A stretch of DNA of 64,000 nucleotides from Candidatus Halobeggiatoa sp. HSG11. GTDB taxonomy: Bacteria; Pseudomonadota; Gammaproteobacteria; Beggiatoales; Beggiatoaceae. The translations under genes were made by a program, and so were the position numbers. The notes beneath the pieces were generated by a model that saw nothing but the letters and a program-made list of their open reading frames with translations, was not told where the DNA came from and did no database searches. Every line of letters starts with the position of its first letter. Positions within the stretch are counted from its first letter, which is position 1. The DNA is taken from contig JAUCGL010000001.1 in the NCBI GenBank assembly GCA_030378105.1, forward strand, positions 43,544 to 107,543, written 5' to 3'. Shown piece after piece: positions 63,394 through 64,000 of the stretch.

Positions 63394-64000
63394 ATGAAAA
63401 AACTTAACCAATCAGAAAACTGTCCCTGTTGTAGAAGTTCAGAAATAAAGATAATAAATCGCTATGAAACAGTACATAATGGTTGGAGACAAATGTATCA
63501 ATGCCAAGAATGCAAGCACAGTTTTTCAGAAACACGGGGAACACCAATGGCACATATTAAGACTCCATTAAGCAAGGTTGCAAGTGTGTTTCGTGTACGC
63601 AGTGAAGGTATGGGTTTGAGAGCAACAGCGAGAATTTTTGGTATGCATAAAAACACAGTTTCTGAATGGGAAAACAAATTTGCCGAGCAAAAGGAACCTC
63701 TTATGCTATATGCAATATGTCATGAGTTCATCAGTTTAACATTTGAAGGTGATGAACTATATACGGTCATTGGAGAACGATGCAAGCCATCAGATTCTGA
63801 AGGATGGACAGCAGTTATTATGGAACGATCTAGCCGATTCATAATTGAGCAACGTTGTGGCAAAAAGGATGAACAAATGTTTGAAAATGCTATGGAAAAA
63901 GTTGCTGCTTATATAAAACAAAGTGGAGACGTTACCTTTCTATCTGACGGAGAACGACGGTATGGGAACGCTCTGTTTGACATATGTGCTGAAGTATTGC
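63394..64000 (+). mobile_element. IS1-like transposase gene, partial (3' end outside window)
   Basis: An open frame from the ATG at 63394 to the window edge, about 202 codons. The N-terminus is a zinc ribbon (CPCC at 10-13, CQEC at 37-40), followed by a helix-turn-helix (RATARIFGMHKNTVSEWE, about 76-93). The DDE domain has its first Asp in TFEGDELYTVIG (about 117) and a second in FLSDGERRYGNALF (about 187). The layout fits single-frame IS1-family transposases. No stop or frameshift is visible in the part seen. Confidence 0.82.

Overview
The window is AT-rich DNA from a bacterium, most likely a gammaproteobacterial sulfur-oxidising autotroph. This rests on the form II RuBisCO gene (cbbM), the divergent rluC/rne pair typical of Gammaproteobacteria, prpC-type citrate synthase and cyoE, and on very abundant short palindromic repeats, large surface proteins and NHL/STAND-type proteins of the kind seen in Beggiatoa/Thiomargarita-like genomes. 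The genus is an inference; no rRNA or tRNA gene is visible to settle it.

Layout. 1-1935: a nucleoside phosphorylase-caspase-like fusion cut by the left edge, with a four-helix membrane protein immediately upstream; it looks like a conflict/defence pair. 2285-5117: moaA and a sugar-nucleotide dehydratase, translationally coupled. 5260-9384: an HTH protein with a degenerate ATPase fold, followed by a membrane protein joining an NHL propeller to a STAND-like ATPase; this is the strongest candidate for an undescribed two-gene system. 9670-12964: a cell-envelope island of LysM lipoproteins, small membrane proteins and an SH3b protein. 13110-13708: a VapC/Phd-type toxin-antitoxin pair in reversed order. 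13781-15874: a secreted HAD phosphatase fused to a sugar isomerase. 16820-19560: a TldD/TldE protease pair. 19985-27435: a type I restriction-modification operon (hsdM-hsdS-AAA ATPase-hsdR). 28328-30805: a beta-propeller phytase operon. 31214-34022: an sppA-SPOR-crcB-DUF190-nuclease-like operon. 34432-37665: rluC and rne. 38213-42003: an ABC/FtsX exporter and an orphan modC. 42679-48096: a mosaic surface protein of 1805 residues. 49157-52960: prpC, a PfkB kinase and cyoE. 53006-58087: a Met-rich coiled-coil protein, then a transport operon (cNMP-domain/SLC13 carrier, periplasmic binding protein, outer-membrane barrel). 58838-60618: secreted proteins of unknown function. 60738-63223: dmeF and cbbM. 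63394-64000: an IS1-like transposase cut by the right edge.

Intergenic DNA is crowded with dispersed palindromic elements. At least six families recur: AATACC-ended and TATAGC-ended MITE-like elements, a multi-hairpin element of about 100 bp, GGTGTAT palindromes, CTGCCAGG-type hairpins that resemble terminators, and a pair of 18-bp inverted repeats bounding a 386-bp insert that appears to split another repeat. Some sit where they could affect genes: one in the rne leader, one supplying the stop codon of a small ORF, others inside the hsd operon.

Housekeeping genes (moaA, tldD/E, rluC, rne, sppA, prpC, cyoE, cbbM) give the chromosomal background. The rest is accessory DNA: defence, envelope and mobile modules with many unfamiliar domain combinations.
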